59,141 bases of DNA, taken from Acanthamoeba sp. SK_2022b (lineage: Eukaryota; Discosea; Longamoebia; Acanthamoebidae). The stretch is from contig JANDJZ010000350.1 of NCBI GenBank assembly GCA_027943245.1, positions 1-59,141 of the forward strand, in the 5' to 3' direction. Below the pieces are notes generated by a model. The model did not search any database. It saw only the letters and a program-made list of their open reading frames with translations, and was not told where the DNA came from. Shown here one piece after another: positions 36,301-48,772 of the stretch. How positions within the stretch are numbered: the stretch's first letter is position 1; the number at the start of each line of letters is the position of its first letter. The translations under genes were made by a program, and so were the position numbers.

Positions 36301-39300
36301 GGCCAGTTCCACCTCGGCCCTCTCACCATCGTTGAGTCCTTCGATCACCTTCTCGCCCTCAGGCTCGCAAACGTCGACCCCATCGCCCACCAGCTCGCCC
36401 ACGCCGTCGGCCAGCTTCACCTCGGGCCTGTCTCCGTCATCCACTCCGTCAACCAATCTCTCACCCTCGGCTAGCGTCACCTCGGGACTCTCGCCTTCGG
36501 CCACCTCATCGATCTCGGTGTCGCCGTCGTCATCTGTGAGCCTCACTCCGTCAAGCTCATCAACGTCGACGTCGTCGCCAACACGTTCTTCGACCCCGTC
36601 GGCCAGCTTCACATCGGGCCTGTCTCCCTCAACGATACCGCCGAGCTCAAGCTCACCGTCGGCCAGCATCACCTCGGGACTCTCGCCTTCATCAACACTG
36701 TCGCCGTCGTCGTCTGTGAGCCTCACTCCCTCAGGCTCGCAAACACCGTCGCCGACGTCCACCATCTCGACGAGCCCGTCGGCCAGCTTCACGTTGAGCC
36801 TGTCGCCTTCCGCTTCACCGTCGAGCACAGGCTCACCGTCGGCCAGCTTGACGTCGGGTCTGTCTCCATCATCAACTCCGTCGACCACTCTCTCACCGTC
36901 GTCTTCTGTGAGCGTCACTCCGTCTAGCTCGCCAACGCCGACATCGACGCCGACACCGTCGACGAGCCCGTCGGCCAGCTTCACGTCGGGCCTGTCGCCC
37001 TCATCGACACCGCCGATCACAGGCTCACCGTCGGCCAGCTTCACCTCGGGACTCTCGCCGTCATCGACTCCGTCGATCACTCTCTCACCGTCTTCTTCTG
37101 TGAGCCTCACTCCATCCAGCTCGTCAACGCCGACGCCATTGTCCACACGTTCGTCGACTCCGTCGGCGAGCTTCACCTCGGCTCTGTCGCCCTCATCGAC
37201 ACCGTCGAGCACAGGCTCTCCGTCGGCCAGCGTCACCTCGGGACTCTCGCCGTCATCGACTCCGTCGACCACTCTCTCACCGTCGTCATCGGTGAGCCTC
37301 ACGCCCTCAGGCTCACAAACGCCCACGTCTTCGCCCACACTCTCCACGAGCCCCTTGGCCAGCTTCACGTCGGGCCTCTCGCCGTCCGCCACATCGTCGA
37401 GCACGATGTCACCGTGGTCTTCTGTAAGCCTCATTCCGTCAAGCTCGCAAACGCCGACAGCGTCGACGAGCCCGTCGGCCAGCTTCACGTCGGGCCATCA
37501 ACACCGTCGACCACTCTCTCACCATCGGCCAGCTCACCTCCACCTCATCGGCCACCATGTCGCCGTCGTCATCCCTCACTCCGTCAAGCTCATCCACGTC
37601 CGTCGCCAACACGTCTTCGATCCCGTCAGCAAGCTTCACGTCTGGCCTGTCGCCCTCATCGACACCGTCGAGCACCGGTCGGCCAGCTTCACCTTGGGAC
37701 TCGCCATCGTCGCCGTCGTCGTCCGTGAGCGTCAGGTTCCTCGCCCACCAGCGCCTCGGCTAGCTTCACGTCGGGCGTCGACACCGTCCATCGACGTCAC
37801 CTCTCTCCGTCCGTGACTCCATCGACCACTCTCTCCCCGTCGTCATCTGTGAGCCTCACGCCCTCAGGCTCACAAACGCCCACACCGTCGCCCACCAGCT
37901 CGCCCACCCCGTCGGCGAGCTTTACGTCGGGCCTGTCTCCATCATCCACTCCGTCAACCAGTCTCTCACCGTTGGCCAGCGTCACCTCGGGACTCTCGCC
38001 TTCCGCTACCTCATCGATCTCGTCCACGCCGACGCCGTCGCCAACACGTTCATCGACCCCGTCTGCCAGCTTCACGTCAGGCCTGTCGCCTTCCGCTTCA
38101 CCGTCGAGCACAGCCTCGCCATCGGCGAGCTTCACGTCGGGCCTGTCGCCCTCGTCGACACCGTCTACCACAGGCTCGCCGTCCAGCTTGACGTCGGGCC
38201 TGTCCCCATCATCCACTCCGTCGACCACCTTTTCACCGTCGTCGTCTGTGAGCGTCACTCCGTCAAGCTCGCCAACGCCGACATCGACGCCGACACCGTC
38301 GACGAGCCCCTCGGCCAGCTTCACGTCGGGCTTGTCTCCGTCGTCGACACCATCGACCACTCTCTCACCGTCTTCTTCTGGGAGCCTCATTCCATCCAGC
38401 TCGTCAACGCCGACGCCATCGTCCACACGTTCGTCGACTCCGTCGGCCAGCTTCACGTCGGCTCTGTCGCCTTCCGCTTCACCGTCGAGCACAGGTTCAC
38501 CGTCGGCCAGCGTCACCTCGGGACTATCTCCGTCGTCGTCTGTGAGTCTTACGCCCTCAGGCTCGCAAACGCCCACGTCGTCGCCCACCCTCTCCACAAG
38601 TCCCTCAGCCAGCTTCACGTCGGCCCTGTCGCCCTCGTCGACACCGCCGACCACAAGCTCGCCGTCGGCAAGCGTCACCTCGGGCCTGTCGCCATCATCG
38701 ACTCCTTCGACCACTCTCTCACCGTCACCTTCTGTGAGCCTCACTCCCTCAGGCTCGCCAACGCCGACGCCGTCGCCATCGGCCAGCTTCACCTCGGGAC
38801 TCTCACCTTCATCAACACCGTCGAGCACCCTCTCACCGTCGTCATCTGTGAGCCTCACTCCGTCAAGCTCATCCACACCGACGCCGTCGCCAACACATTC
38901 GTCGACCCCGTCGGCCAGCTTCACGTCGGGCCTGTCGCCTTCCGCTTCACCGTCGAGCACAGCCTCACCGTCGGCCAGCTTCACCTCGGGCCTGTCTCCA
39001 TCAGTGACTCCGTCGTCTTCTGTAAGCGTCACTCCGTCAAGCTCGCCAACGCCGACACTGTCGACGACCCCGTCGGCCAGCTTCACGTCGGCCCTGTCGC
39101 CCTCGTCTACGCCGTCTAGTACAAGCTCACCGTCTGCTAGCGTCACCTCGGGACTCTCGCCATCATCCACTCAGTCAAACACCCTCTCACCGTCACCTTC
39201 TGTGAGCCTCACGCCCTCAGGCTCGCAAACGCCGACGTCGTCACCCACCAGCTCCACAAGCCCCTCGGCCAGCTTCACGTCGGGTCTGTCGCCTTCCGCT

Positions 39301-42300
39301 TCACCGTCGAGCACAGGCTCGCCGTCGGCCAGCGTCACCTCGGGACTCTCGCCTTCCGCGACCTCATCGACCACCATGTCGCCGTCGTCATCTGTGAGCC
39401 TCACTCCGTCAAGCTCGGCAACGACCACGCCGTCGCCAACACGTTCTGCGACCCCGTCGGCGAGCTTCACGTCGGGCCTGTCGCCCTCGAGCACCGCCTC
39501 GCCGTCGGCGAGCTTCACGTCGGGCTTGTCTCCATCATTGACTCCGTCGACCACTCTCTTACCGTCATCTTCTGTGAGCGTCACTCCGTCAAGCTCGCCA
39601 ACTCCGACATCGACGCCAACACCGTCGACTAGCCTGTCGGCCAGCTTCACGTCGGGCCTGTCGCCCTCGTCGACACCGTCGAGCACAGGCTCGCCGTCGG
39701 CCAGCGTCACCTCGGGACTCTCACCGTCGTCGTCTGTGAGTCTCACTCCCTCAGGCTCGCCAACACCCACGTCATCGCCCACCCTCTCGACGAGTCCGTC
39801 GGCCAGCTTCACGTCGGGCCTGTCTCCGTCGTCGACGCCGTCGAGCACAGGCTCGCCGTCGGTCAGCTTCACCTCGGGCCTGTCGCCATCATCCACTCCG
39901 TCGACCACCCTCTCCCCGTCGTCGTCTGTGAGCCTCACTCCTTCCAACTCGCCGACGCCGTCGCCCACCCGGTCGACGAGTCCGTCGGCCAGCTTCACGT
40001 CGGGTCTGTCGCCTTCCGCCTCACCGTCGAGCACTGGCTCGCCATCGGCCAGCTTCACGTCGGGCCTGTCGCCGTCCTCGACACCTTCGAGCACAGTGTC
40101 GCCGTCGGCCAGCGTCACCTCGGGACTCGCGCCATCATCTACTCCGTCAACCACCCTTTCACCGTCGTCATCCGTGAGTCTCACACCCTCGGCCTCGCAA
40201 ACGCCCACGTCGTCGCCCACCAGCTCCACGAGCCCGTCGGCTAGCTTCACATCGGGCCTGTCGCCTTCCGCTTCACCGTCGAGCACAGGCTCACCTTCGG
40301 CTAGCGTCACCTCGGGACTCTCGCCTTCAGCTACCTCATCGACCACCATGTCGCCGTCGTCGTCTGTGAGCCTTAGTCCGTCAAGCCCGTCAACACCGAC
40401 GTCGTCGCCAACACGTTCGTCGACCCCCTCGGCCAGCTTCACGTCGGGCCTGTCACCTTCCGCTTCACCTTCGAGCACAGCCTCGCCGTCGGCCAGCATC
40501 ACCTCGGGACTTTCGCCATCATCGACTCCTTCGACCACCCTCTCACCGGCGTCGTCTGTGAGCCTCACCCCCTCAGGCTCACAAACTCCCACGTCTTCGC
40601 CCACCGTCTCGACCAGTCCCTCAGCCAGCTTTACGTCTGGCCTATCGCCCTCGTCGACACCGTCGAGCACAGGCTCACCTTCGGCCAGCGTCACGTCGGG
40701 ACTCTCGCCTTCGACAACGCCGTCGAGCTCGATGTCGCCGTCGTCGTCTGTTAGTCTCACTCCTTCCAACTCGCCAACGTCTTCGCCGAGTCCGTCGGCC
40801 AGCTTCACGTCGGGTCTGTCGCCTTCCGCTTCACCGTCGAGCACAGCTTCGCCGTCGGCCAGCTTCACCTCGGGACTCTCGCCTTCCGCGACCTCGTCGA
40901 CCACCATGTCGCCGTCGTCATCTGCGACTCCGTCAAGCTCGTCAACGCCGACGCCGTCGCCAACACGTTCTTCGACCCCTTCGGCCAGCTTCACGTCGGG
41001 CCTATCGCCCTCGTCGACACCGTCGAGCACCGCCTCACCGTCGGCAAGCTTCACCTCGGGCTTGTCTCCATCATTGACTCCGGCGACAACCCTCTCACCG
41101 TCATCTTCTGTGAGCGTCACTCCGTCAAGCTCGCCAACTCCGACATCGACGCCAACACCGTCGACTAGCCCTTCGGCAAGCTTCACGTCGGGCCTGTCGC
41201 CCTCGTCGACACCGTCGAGCACAGGCTCACCGTCGGCCAGCGTCACCTCGGGACTCTCACCGTCGTCGTCTGTCAGTCTCACGCCCTCAGTAACGCTAAC
41301 ACCCACGTCGTCGCCCACCCTCTCGACGAGCCCGTCGGCCAGCTTCACGTCGGGCCTGTCGCCCTCATCGACGCCGTCGAGCACAGGCTCGCCGTCGGCC
41401 AGCTTCACCTCGGGACTCTCGCCATCATCGACTCCGTTGACCACCCTCTCACCGTCGTCGTCTGTGAGCCTCACGCCCTCAGGCTCGCAAACGCCCACAC
41501 CGTCGCCCACCAGGTCGACGAGTCCGTCGGCGAGCTTCACTTCAGGCCTGTCTCCATCATCCACTCCGTCAACCAGTCTCTCACCGTCGGCAAGCGTCAC
41601 CTCGGGACTGTCACCGTCGTCGTCTGTGAGTCTCATTCCCTCAGGCTCGCAAACGCCGACCTCGTCGCCCACCAGCTCCTCAAGCCCGTCGGCCAGCTTC
41701 ACGTCGGGCCTGTCGCCGTCATCGACACCATCGAGCACAGGCTCACCGTCGGCCAGCGTCACGTCGGGCCTGTCTCCATCGTCGACACCGTCGAGCACAG
41801 CCTCGCCGTCGTCATTTGTGAGCCTCACGCCCTCAGGCTCGCAAACGCCGACGTCTTCGCCCACCAGCTTCACTAGCCCGTCGGCCAGCTTCACGTCGGG
41901 CCTATCCCCCTCGTCGACACCGTCGACCACAGGCTCGCCTTCTACCAGCTTCACCTCGGGACTCTCGCCATCATCCACTCCGTCGACCACCCTGTCACCG
42001 TCGTCGTCCGTGAGTCTTACTCCTTCCAACTCGCCAACGCCGACACCGTCGCCCACCCGGTCGACGAGTCCGTCGTCGAGCTTCACGTCGGGCCTGTCGC
42101 CCTCGTCGACGCCGTCGAACACAGGATCACCGTCGGCGAGCTTCACGTCGGGCCTGTCGCCTTCCGCCTCACCGTCGGCCAGCGTCACCTCGGGACTCTC
42201 GCCTTCAGCGACCTCATCGACCACCATGTCGCCGTCGTCATCTGTGAGCCTCACTCCGTCAAGCTCGTCAACGCCCACGCCGTCGCCAACACGTTCTTCG

Positions 42301-45300
42301 ACCCCGTCGGCGAGCTTCACGTCGGGCCTGTCGCCTTCCGCTTCTCCGTCGAGCACAGGCTCGCCGTCGGCCAGCTTCACGTCGGGATTGTCTCCATCAT
42401 TGACTCCGTCGACCACTCTCTCACCGTCATCTTCTGTGACCCTCACTCCGTCAAGCTCGCCAACTCCGACATCGACGCCAACACCATCCACGACCCCGTC
42501 GGCCAGCTTCACGTCTGGTCTGTCTCCGTCGTCGACACCGTCGAGCACAGGCTCGCCGTCGGCCAGCGTCACCTCGGGCCTGTCGCCCTCATCGACACCG
42601 TCGACAACTCTCTCACCGTCGGCCAGCGTCACCTCGGGACTCTCGCCATCATCGACTCCGTCGACCACCCTCTCACCGTCGTCGTCTGTGAGCCTCACGC
42701 CCTCAGCCTCGCAAACGCCGACATCATCGCCCACACGGTCGACGAGTCCCTCAGCCAGCTTCACGTCGGGTCTGTCTCCGTCATCGACACCATCGAGCAC
42801 AGGCTCACCGTCGGCCAGCGTCACCTCGGGACTCTCGCCATCCGCGACCTCATCGACCACCATGTCGCCATCGTCATCTGTGAGCCTCACTCCTTCAACT
42901 TCGTCAACGCCCACGCCGTCGCCAACACGTTCTTCGACCCCTTCGGCCAGCTTCACGTCGGGCCTGTCGCCTTCCGCTTCACCGTCGAGCACAGCCTCAC
43001 CGTCGGCCAGCTTCACGTCGGGCTTGTCTCCATCATTGACTCCGGCGACCACTCTCTCACCGTCATCTTCTGTGAGCGTCACTCCGTCAAGCTCGCCAAC
43101 TCCGACATCGACGCCAACACCGTCCACGAGCCCGTCAGCCAGCTTCACGTCTGGTCTGTCGCCCTCATCGACACCATCCACGACCCCGTCGGCCAGCTTC
43201 ACGTCGGGCCTGTCCCCCTCATCGACACCGTCGAGCACAGGCTCGCCGTCGGCCAGCGTCACATCGGGACTCTCACCGTCGTCGTCTCTGAGTCTCACGC
43301 CCTCAGTCACGCTAACACCCACGTCGTCGCCCACCCTCTCGACGAGTCCCTCAGCCAGCTTCATGTCGGGCCTGTCTCCGTCGTCGACACCGTCGAGCAC
43401 AGGCTCACCGTCGGCCAGCTTCACCTCGGGCCTGTCGCCATCATCTACTCCGTCGACCACTCTCTCACCGTCGGCCAGCTTCACCTCGGCACTCTCGCCT
43501 TCCGCTACCTCATCGACCACCATATCGCCATCGGCATCTGTGAGCCTCACTCCGTCAAGCTCGTCGACTACCACGCCGTCACCGACCCGTTCTTCGAGTC
43601 CGTCGGCCAGCTTCACGTCGGGCCTGTCGCCCTCCGCCTCACCGTCGAGCACAGGCTCGCCGTCCTCAGGTTCACAAACGCCCACGTCTTCGCCCACCGT
43701 CTCGACGAGCCCGTCGGTCAGCTTCACGTCGGGCCTGTCTCCGTCGTCGACACCGTCGAGCACAGGCTCACCGTCGGCCAGCTTCACCTCGGGCCTGTCG
43801 CCATCATCTACTCCGTCGACCACTCTCTCACCGTCGGCCAGCTTCACGTCGGCACTCTCGCCTTCCTCAACACCGTCGACCACCATGTCGCCGTCATCAT
43901 CTGTGAGCCTCACTCCGTCTAACTCGCTGACGCCGACGCCGTCGCCCACCCGGTCGACGAGTCCCTCAGCCAGCTTCACGTCGGGCCTGTCGCCGTCCTC
44001 GACACCGTCGACCACTCTCTCACCATCGGCCAGCTTCACGTCGGGACTCTCGCCATCATCGACTCCGTCAATCACTCTCTCACCGTCGTCGTCTGTGAGT
44101 CTCACTCCCTCAGGCTCGCAAACGCCCACGTCATCGCCCACCAGCTCGCCCACCCCGTCGGCCAGCTTTACTTCGGGTCTGTCGCCTTCCGCCTCACCAT
44201 CGAGCACGGGCTCACCGTCGGCTAGCGTCACCTCGGGACTGTCACCGTCGTCGTCTGTGAGTCTCACTCCCTCAGGCTCGCAAACGCCCACCTCGTCGCC
44301 CACCAGCTCCACGAGCCCGTCGGCTAGCTTCACGTCGGGCCTGTCGCCTTCCGCCTCACCGTCGACCACTCTCTCACCGTCGGCCAGCTTCACGTCGGGA
44401 CTCTCGCCTTCAGCTACCTCATCGACCACCATGTCGCCGTCGGCATCTGTGAGCCTTAGTCCGTCAAGCTCGTCAACGCCCACACCGTCGCCAACACGTT
44501 CGTCGACCCCCTCAGCCAGCTTCACGTCGGGTCTGTCGCCTTCCGCTTCACCTTCGAGCACAGGCTCGCCGTCGGCCAGCGTCACCTCGGGACTCTCGCC
44601 ATCATCGACTCCTTCGACCACCCTCTCACCGGCGTCATCTGTGAGTCTCACGCCCTCAGGCTCACAAACGCCCACCTCGTCACCCACCCTCTCCACGAGC
44701 CCGTCAGCCAGCTTCACGTCGGGCCTGTCGCCCTCGTCGACACCGTCGAGCACAGGCTCGCCGTCGGCCAGCTTCACCTCGGGCCTGTCTCCATCAGTGA
44801 CTCCGTCGACCACTCTCTCACCGTCGTCGTCAGTGAGCCTCACCCCCTCAAGCTCGTCAACGCCGACGCCGTCACCCACTCGGTCGGCAAGTCCCTCAGC
44901 CAGCTTCACGTCGGGCCTATCACCATCGTCGACACCGTCGAGCACAGCCTCGCCTTCGGCCAGCGTCACGTCGGGACTCTCGCCTTTATCAACGCCGTCG
45001 AGCTCGATGTCACCGTCGTCTTCCGTGAGCGTCACTCCGTCAAGCTCGCAAACGTCCACATCGACGCCAACACCGTCTACGAGCCCGTCGGCCAGCTTCA
45101 CTTCTGGCCTGTCGCCCTCATCGACACCGTCGAGCACAGGCTCGCCGTCGGCCAGCGTCACCTCGGGCCTGTCTCCATCATCCACTCCGTCGACCACTCT
45201 CTCACCTTCGGCCAGCGTCACGTCGGGACTCTCGCCATCATCGACTCCGTCGACCACTCGCTCACCGTCGTCATCTGTCAGCCTCACGCCCTCAGGCTCG

Positions 45301-48300
45301 CAAACGCCCACCTCGTCGCCCACCCTTTCCACTAGTCCCTCGGCCAGCTTCACGTCAGGTCTGTCGCCTTCCGCCTCACCGTCGAGCACAGCCTCGCCGT
45401 CGGCCAGCGTCACCTCGGGCCTCTCGCCCTCATCGACACCGTCGATCACAGGCTCACCGTCAGCCAGCCTCACCTCGGGCGTGTCTCCATCGCTGACTCC
45501 GTCGACCACTCTCTCACCGTCGTCATCTGTGAGCGTCACTCCGTCAAGCTCGCCAACTCCGACGTCGACGCCGACACCGTCAACGAGCCCGTCGGCCAGC
45601 TTCACGTCGGGCCTGTCGCCCTCATCGACACCGTCGAGCACAGGCTCACCTTCGGCCAGCGTCACCTCAGGACTCTCGCCTTCCGCGACCTCATCGACCA
45701 CCATGTCGCCATCGGCATCTGTGAGCCTCACTCCGTCAAGCTCGTCAACGCCCTCATCGTCGCCAACACGTTCTTCGACCCCGTCGGCCAGCTTCACGTC
45801 GGGCCTGTCGCCCTCCGCCTCTCCGTCGAGCACAGCCTCACCGTCGGCCAGCGTCACCTCGGGCCTGTCTCCGTCATCGACACCGTCGACCACTCTCTCA
45901 CCGTCGGCCAGTTTCACCTCGGGACTCTCGCCTTCATCAACGCCGTCGAGCTCGATGTCGCCGTCGTCTTCTGTGAGCCTCACTCCTTCCAATTCGCCAA
46001 CGCCCTCACCGTCACCCACCCGTTCGACTAGTCCCTCAGCCAGCTTCACATCGGGCCTGTCTCCGTCGTCGACGCCGTCGAGCACAGCCTCGCCGTCGGC
46101 CAGCTTCACCTCGGGCGTGTCGCCATCGTCGAGTCCTTCAAGCACCCTCTCACCGTCGTCGTCTGTAAGCCTCACGCCCTCAGCTTCGCAAACGCCGACA
46201 TCGTCGCCCACCCTCTCCACGAGCCCGTCGGCCAGCTTCACGTCGGGTCTGTCGCCCTCATCGACACCGTCAAGCACGGTCTCGCCGTCGGCCAGCGTCA
46301 CCTCGGGACTCTCGCCATCATCGACTCCTTCGACCTCCATCTCCCCCTCATCGTCTGTGAGTCTTACTCCCTCAGGCTCGCAAACGCCCACCTCGTCGCC
46401 CACCCTCTCGACGAGCCCGTCGGCCAGCTTCACGTCGGGTCTGTCTCCGTCTTCGACACCGTCGAGCACAGCCTCGCCGTCGGCCAGCGTCACCTCGGGC
46501 CTGTCTCCATCATCCACTCCGTCGACCACTCTCTCACCGTCGTCATCCGTGAGCCTCACTCCGTCAAGCTCGTCAACGCCGACGCCATCACCCACACGGT
46601 CGGCAACTCCCTCAGCCAGCTTCACGTCGGGCCTGTCGCCATCGTCGACACCTTCGAGCACGGTCTCGCCGTCGGCCAGCGTCACGTCGGGACTCTCGCC
46701 GTCATCAACGCCGTCGAGCTCGATGTCGCCGTCGTCGTCTGTGAACCTCACTCCTTCCAACTCGCCAACGTCTTCGCTGAGTCCGTCTGCCAGCTTCACG
46801 TCGGGTCTGTCGCCTTCCGCCTCACCGTCGAGCACAGCGTCACCGTCGGCCAGCGTCACCTCGGGACTCTCGCCGTCGGCTACCTCATCGATCTCGATGT
46901 CGCCGTCGTCATCTGCGAGCCTCACTCCGTCAAGCTCGGCAACGCCCACGCCATCGCCAACACGTTCGTCGACCCCGTCGGCGAGCTTCACGTCGGGCCT
47001 GTCGCCCTCATCGACACCGTCGAGCACAGGCTCGCCGTCGGCCAGTGTCACCTCGGGGATCTCGCCTTCTGCGACATCGTCGAGCACAATGTCACCGTCG
47101 TCTTCAGTGAGCGTCACTCCGTCAAGCTCGTCCACGCCCACATCGACTCCAACACTGTCGGCGAGCCCGTCGGCCAGCTTCACGTCGGGTCTGTCGCCCT
47201 CATCGACACCGTCGAGCACAGGCTCGCCGTCGGCCAGCGTCACATCGGGCCTCTCGCCTTCATCCACTCCGTCGACCACCCTCTCACCGTCGTCATCTGT
47301 GAGCCTCACCCCCTCAAGCTCGTCAACGCCAACGCCGTCAGCCACACGGTCGACGAGTCCCTCGGCCAGCTTCACGTCGGGCCTGTCTCCGTCCTCGACA
47401 CCGTCGAGCACAGGCTCGCCGTCAGCCAGCGTCACGTCGGGCCTGTCTCCGTCATCCACCCCTTCGACCACTCTCTCACCGTCGTCCTCTGTGAGCTTCA
47501 CCCCCTCAAGCTCGTCAACGCTGACGCCGTCACCCACACGGTCGGCAACTCCCTCAGCCAGCTTCACGTCAGGTCTATCCCCGTCGTCGACACCGTCGAC
47601 CACTCTCTCACCGTCGGCCAGCGTCACGTCGGGACTCTCGCCGTCATCAACGCCGTCGAGCTCGATGTCGCCGTCGTCGTCTGTGAGCCTCACTCCTTCC
47701 AACTCGCAAACACCGACGTCATCGCCCACACGTTCCACGAGCCCGTCTGCCAGCTTCACGTCGGGCCTTTCGCCCTCTTCGACGCCGTCGAGCACAGGCT
47801 CGCCGTCGGCCAGCGTCACCTCGGGACTCTCGCCATCACCGACTCCTTCGATCACCCTCTCACCGTCGTCGTCTGTGAGTCTCACGCCCTCAGGCTCGCA
47901 AACGCCCACCTCGTCGCCCACCGTCTCGCCAAGCCCGTCTGCCAGCTTCACGTCGGGCCTGTCTCCGTCGTCGACGCCGTCGAGGACGGCCTCACCGTCG
48001 GCCAGCGTCACCTCGGGACTCTCTCCGTCATCGACACCGTCCAGCACGCTCTCGCCGACGCCCTCTGTGAGCCTCACCCCCTCGATCTCTCAATCGGCGA
48101 CGTCGTCACCCACCCGTTCAACGAGCCCCTCAGCCAGCCTCACATCGGAGTTGTCCCCCTCATCGACACCCTCACGCACGCCTTCACCGTCGTCCTCTGT
48201 GAGCTTTACACCCTCACCATCGGCCACAGCCAGCGCTTCGACCACGCCCACTATCTCTAGATCGCCTTCGATCACACCCTCTCATTCGGTCTCGCCATCG

Positions 48301-48678
48301 GTCAGCAGCAGCTCAACGCCAACGCCAGCGGCGGTTAACGGCACAGGAAACGCAGCCAGCGGAGGAGGGGCTGACGTTGGCGTCATCGCTGCCGGTGTGG
48401 CCATCCCGCTGGTTATCGTGGCGCTGGTCGCTGCAGTAACGGCCGCGGTCATAGTAGTACTGCGCCGCCGCGCCGGTACCGGTGTGGGTGGGTTCAAGGG
48501 TGGCCCTAAGGGTGCTGCCGAACCTACGCTCAACCTTCCTGCGCTCTCGCCACTTTTCGAGGAGCGGGCCATGATCTACACCAACGAGCTCTACACTGGT
48601 GGAGTCGACGATGCTCTTGACGAACCGCTAGACAGCGAGGTCTATAGAGTTACCACCATGAAATGGGATGCAGTGTAA
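21302..48678 (+). CDS. Giant mucin-like membrane protein with N-terminal C-type lectin domain
   Basis: Start ATG at 21302; TAA ends at 48678. The frame is open without introns from 21302 to about 37487, and from about 37813 to the end in a different frame; between them lies a cluster of small indels, so I treat this as one gene of about 9,100 codons with a sequence or assembly break. Domain order: signal peptide (residues 1-29, hydrophobic core [13 protein letters not shown], likely cut after TAGA); C-type-lectin-like domain (about 31-183) with [18 protein letters not shown] and [12 protein letters not shown]; Ser/Thr/Pro repeats; a transmembrane helix (codons 48376-48465) followed by RRR; a cytoplasmic tail of about 70 residues containing IYTNELY and SEVYRV. 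The first ORF has the secretion signal and the second the membrane anchor, so neither makes sense alone. Inferred: a heavily O-glycosylated surface lectin or adhesin. No family name or symbol is recognised. Confidence 0.8.
21392..21850 (+). other. C-type-lectin-like domain of the giant protein
   Basis: About 150 residues with cysteines at positions expected for a long-form CTLD plus extra pairs (C33, C52, C69, C94, C106, C122, C123, C158, C172, C180). EPN at residues 148-150 is the mannose-type calcium and sugar-binding triplet of animal lectins; the usual WND is replaced by VDD followed by ACGW. Sugar binding is inferred from the motif alone. Confidence 0.75.
21905..26130 (+). repeat. Array A: PTQS / PTSSVT tandem repeats
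   Basis: Twelve-bp units encoding PTQS, punctuated at variable spacing by PTSSVT, tile this part almost perfectly. Related variants ([26 protein letters not shown]) recur. Codons are mostly CCC/CCG, ACC/ACG/ACT, CAG and TCG. A stretch at 22978-23127 is out of frame. Confidence 0.95.
26131..33000 (+). repeat. Array B: degenerate Ser/Thr/Pro/Gln repeats with long-range duplications
   Basis: The PTQS theme continues with more variation ([23 protein letters not shown]). Blocks of several hundred bp recur: one starting near 28530 is repeated near 29338 and 30330, and another near 27802 recurs near 28751 and 29560. Confidence 0.9.
33010..48280 (+). repeat. Array C: 64-residue (192-bp) higher-order repeat
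   Basis: Each unit contains two related 20-residue halves, [10 protein letters not shown] + [10 protein letters not shown] and [10 protein letters not shown] + [10 protein letters not shown], then a 24-residue Ser/Thr/Pro block with [15 protein letters not shown]. Roughly 75-80 units fit in about 15 kb, with half-unit gains and losses. Gln is rare, unlike arrays A and B, and Phe, Val or Leu recur about every ten residues. Confidence 0.93.
37487..37815 (+). other. Frame-disrupted segment inside the giant gene
   Basis: Array C sequence is recognisable, but the repeat reading moves through all three frames within about 330 bp: frame 2 ends near 37487, frame 3 reads repeat around 37501-37550 and 37557-37740, and frame 1 takes over near 37813. 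Several small deletions relative to the consensus unit explain this. No stop-free path crosses it without changes or an intron. Confidence 0.85.
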
Positions 48679-48772
48679 TCAATCCCTGATAAGATATATA
48701 TTGCTTTTTTGAGATGAGCTCTGCTCTTTGTCCATAGCCAGGAGCTTCCGTTTCCCTTCTGCAGCAATGACC

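Noticed and set aside
32935..37488. Minus-strand ORF of 1,517 codons opposite the same array
   Set aside because: Same compositional explanation as for the larger antisense frame; it ends where arrays rich in Gln begin.
39171..48077. Minus-strand ORF of 2,968 codons (acidic [16 protein letters not shown] repeats) as a real gene
   Set aside because: It is the mirror of array C; its openness follows from codon composition, it has no introns, signal, anchor or family match, and the sense strand has a complete protein architecture.
21905..48280. CRISPR-like array or satellite DNA
   Set aside because: Units are contiguous without unique spacers, keep a protein reading frame for many kb, and are bounded by a signal peptide plus CTLD and by a transmembrane segment.
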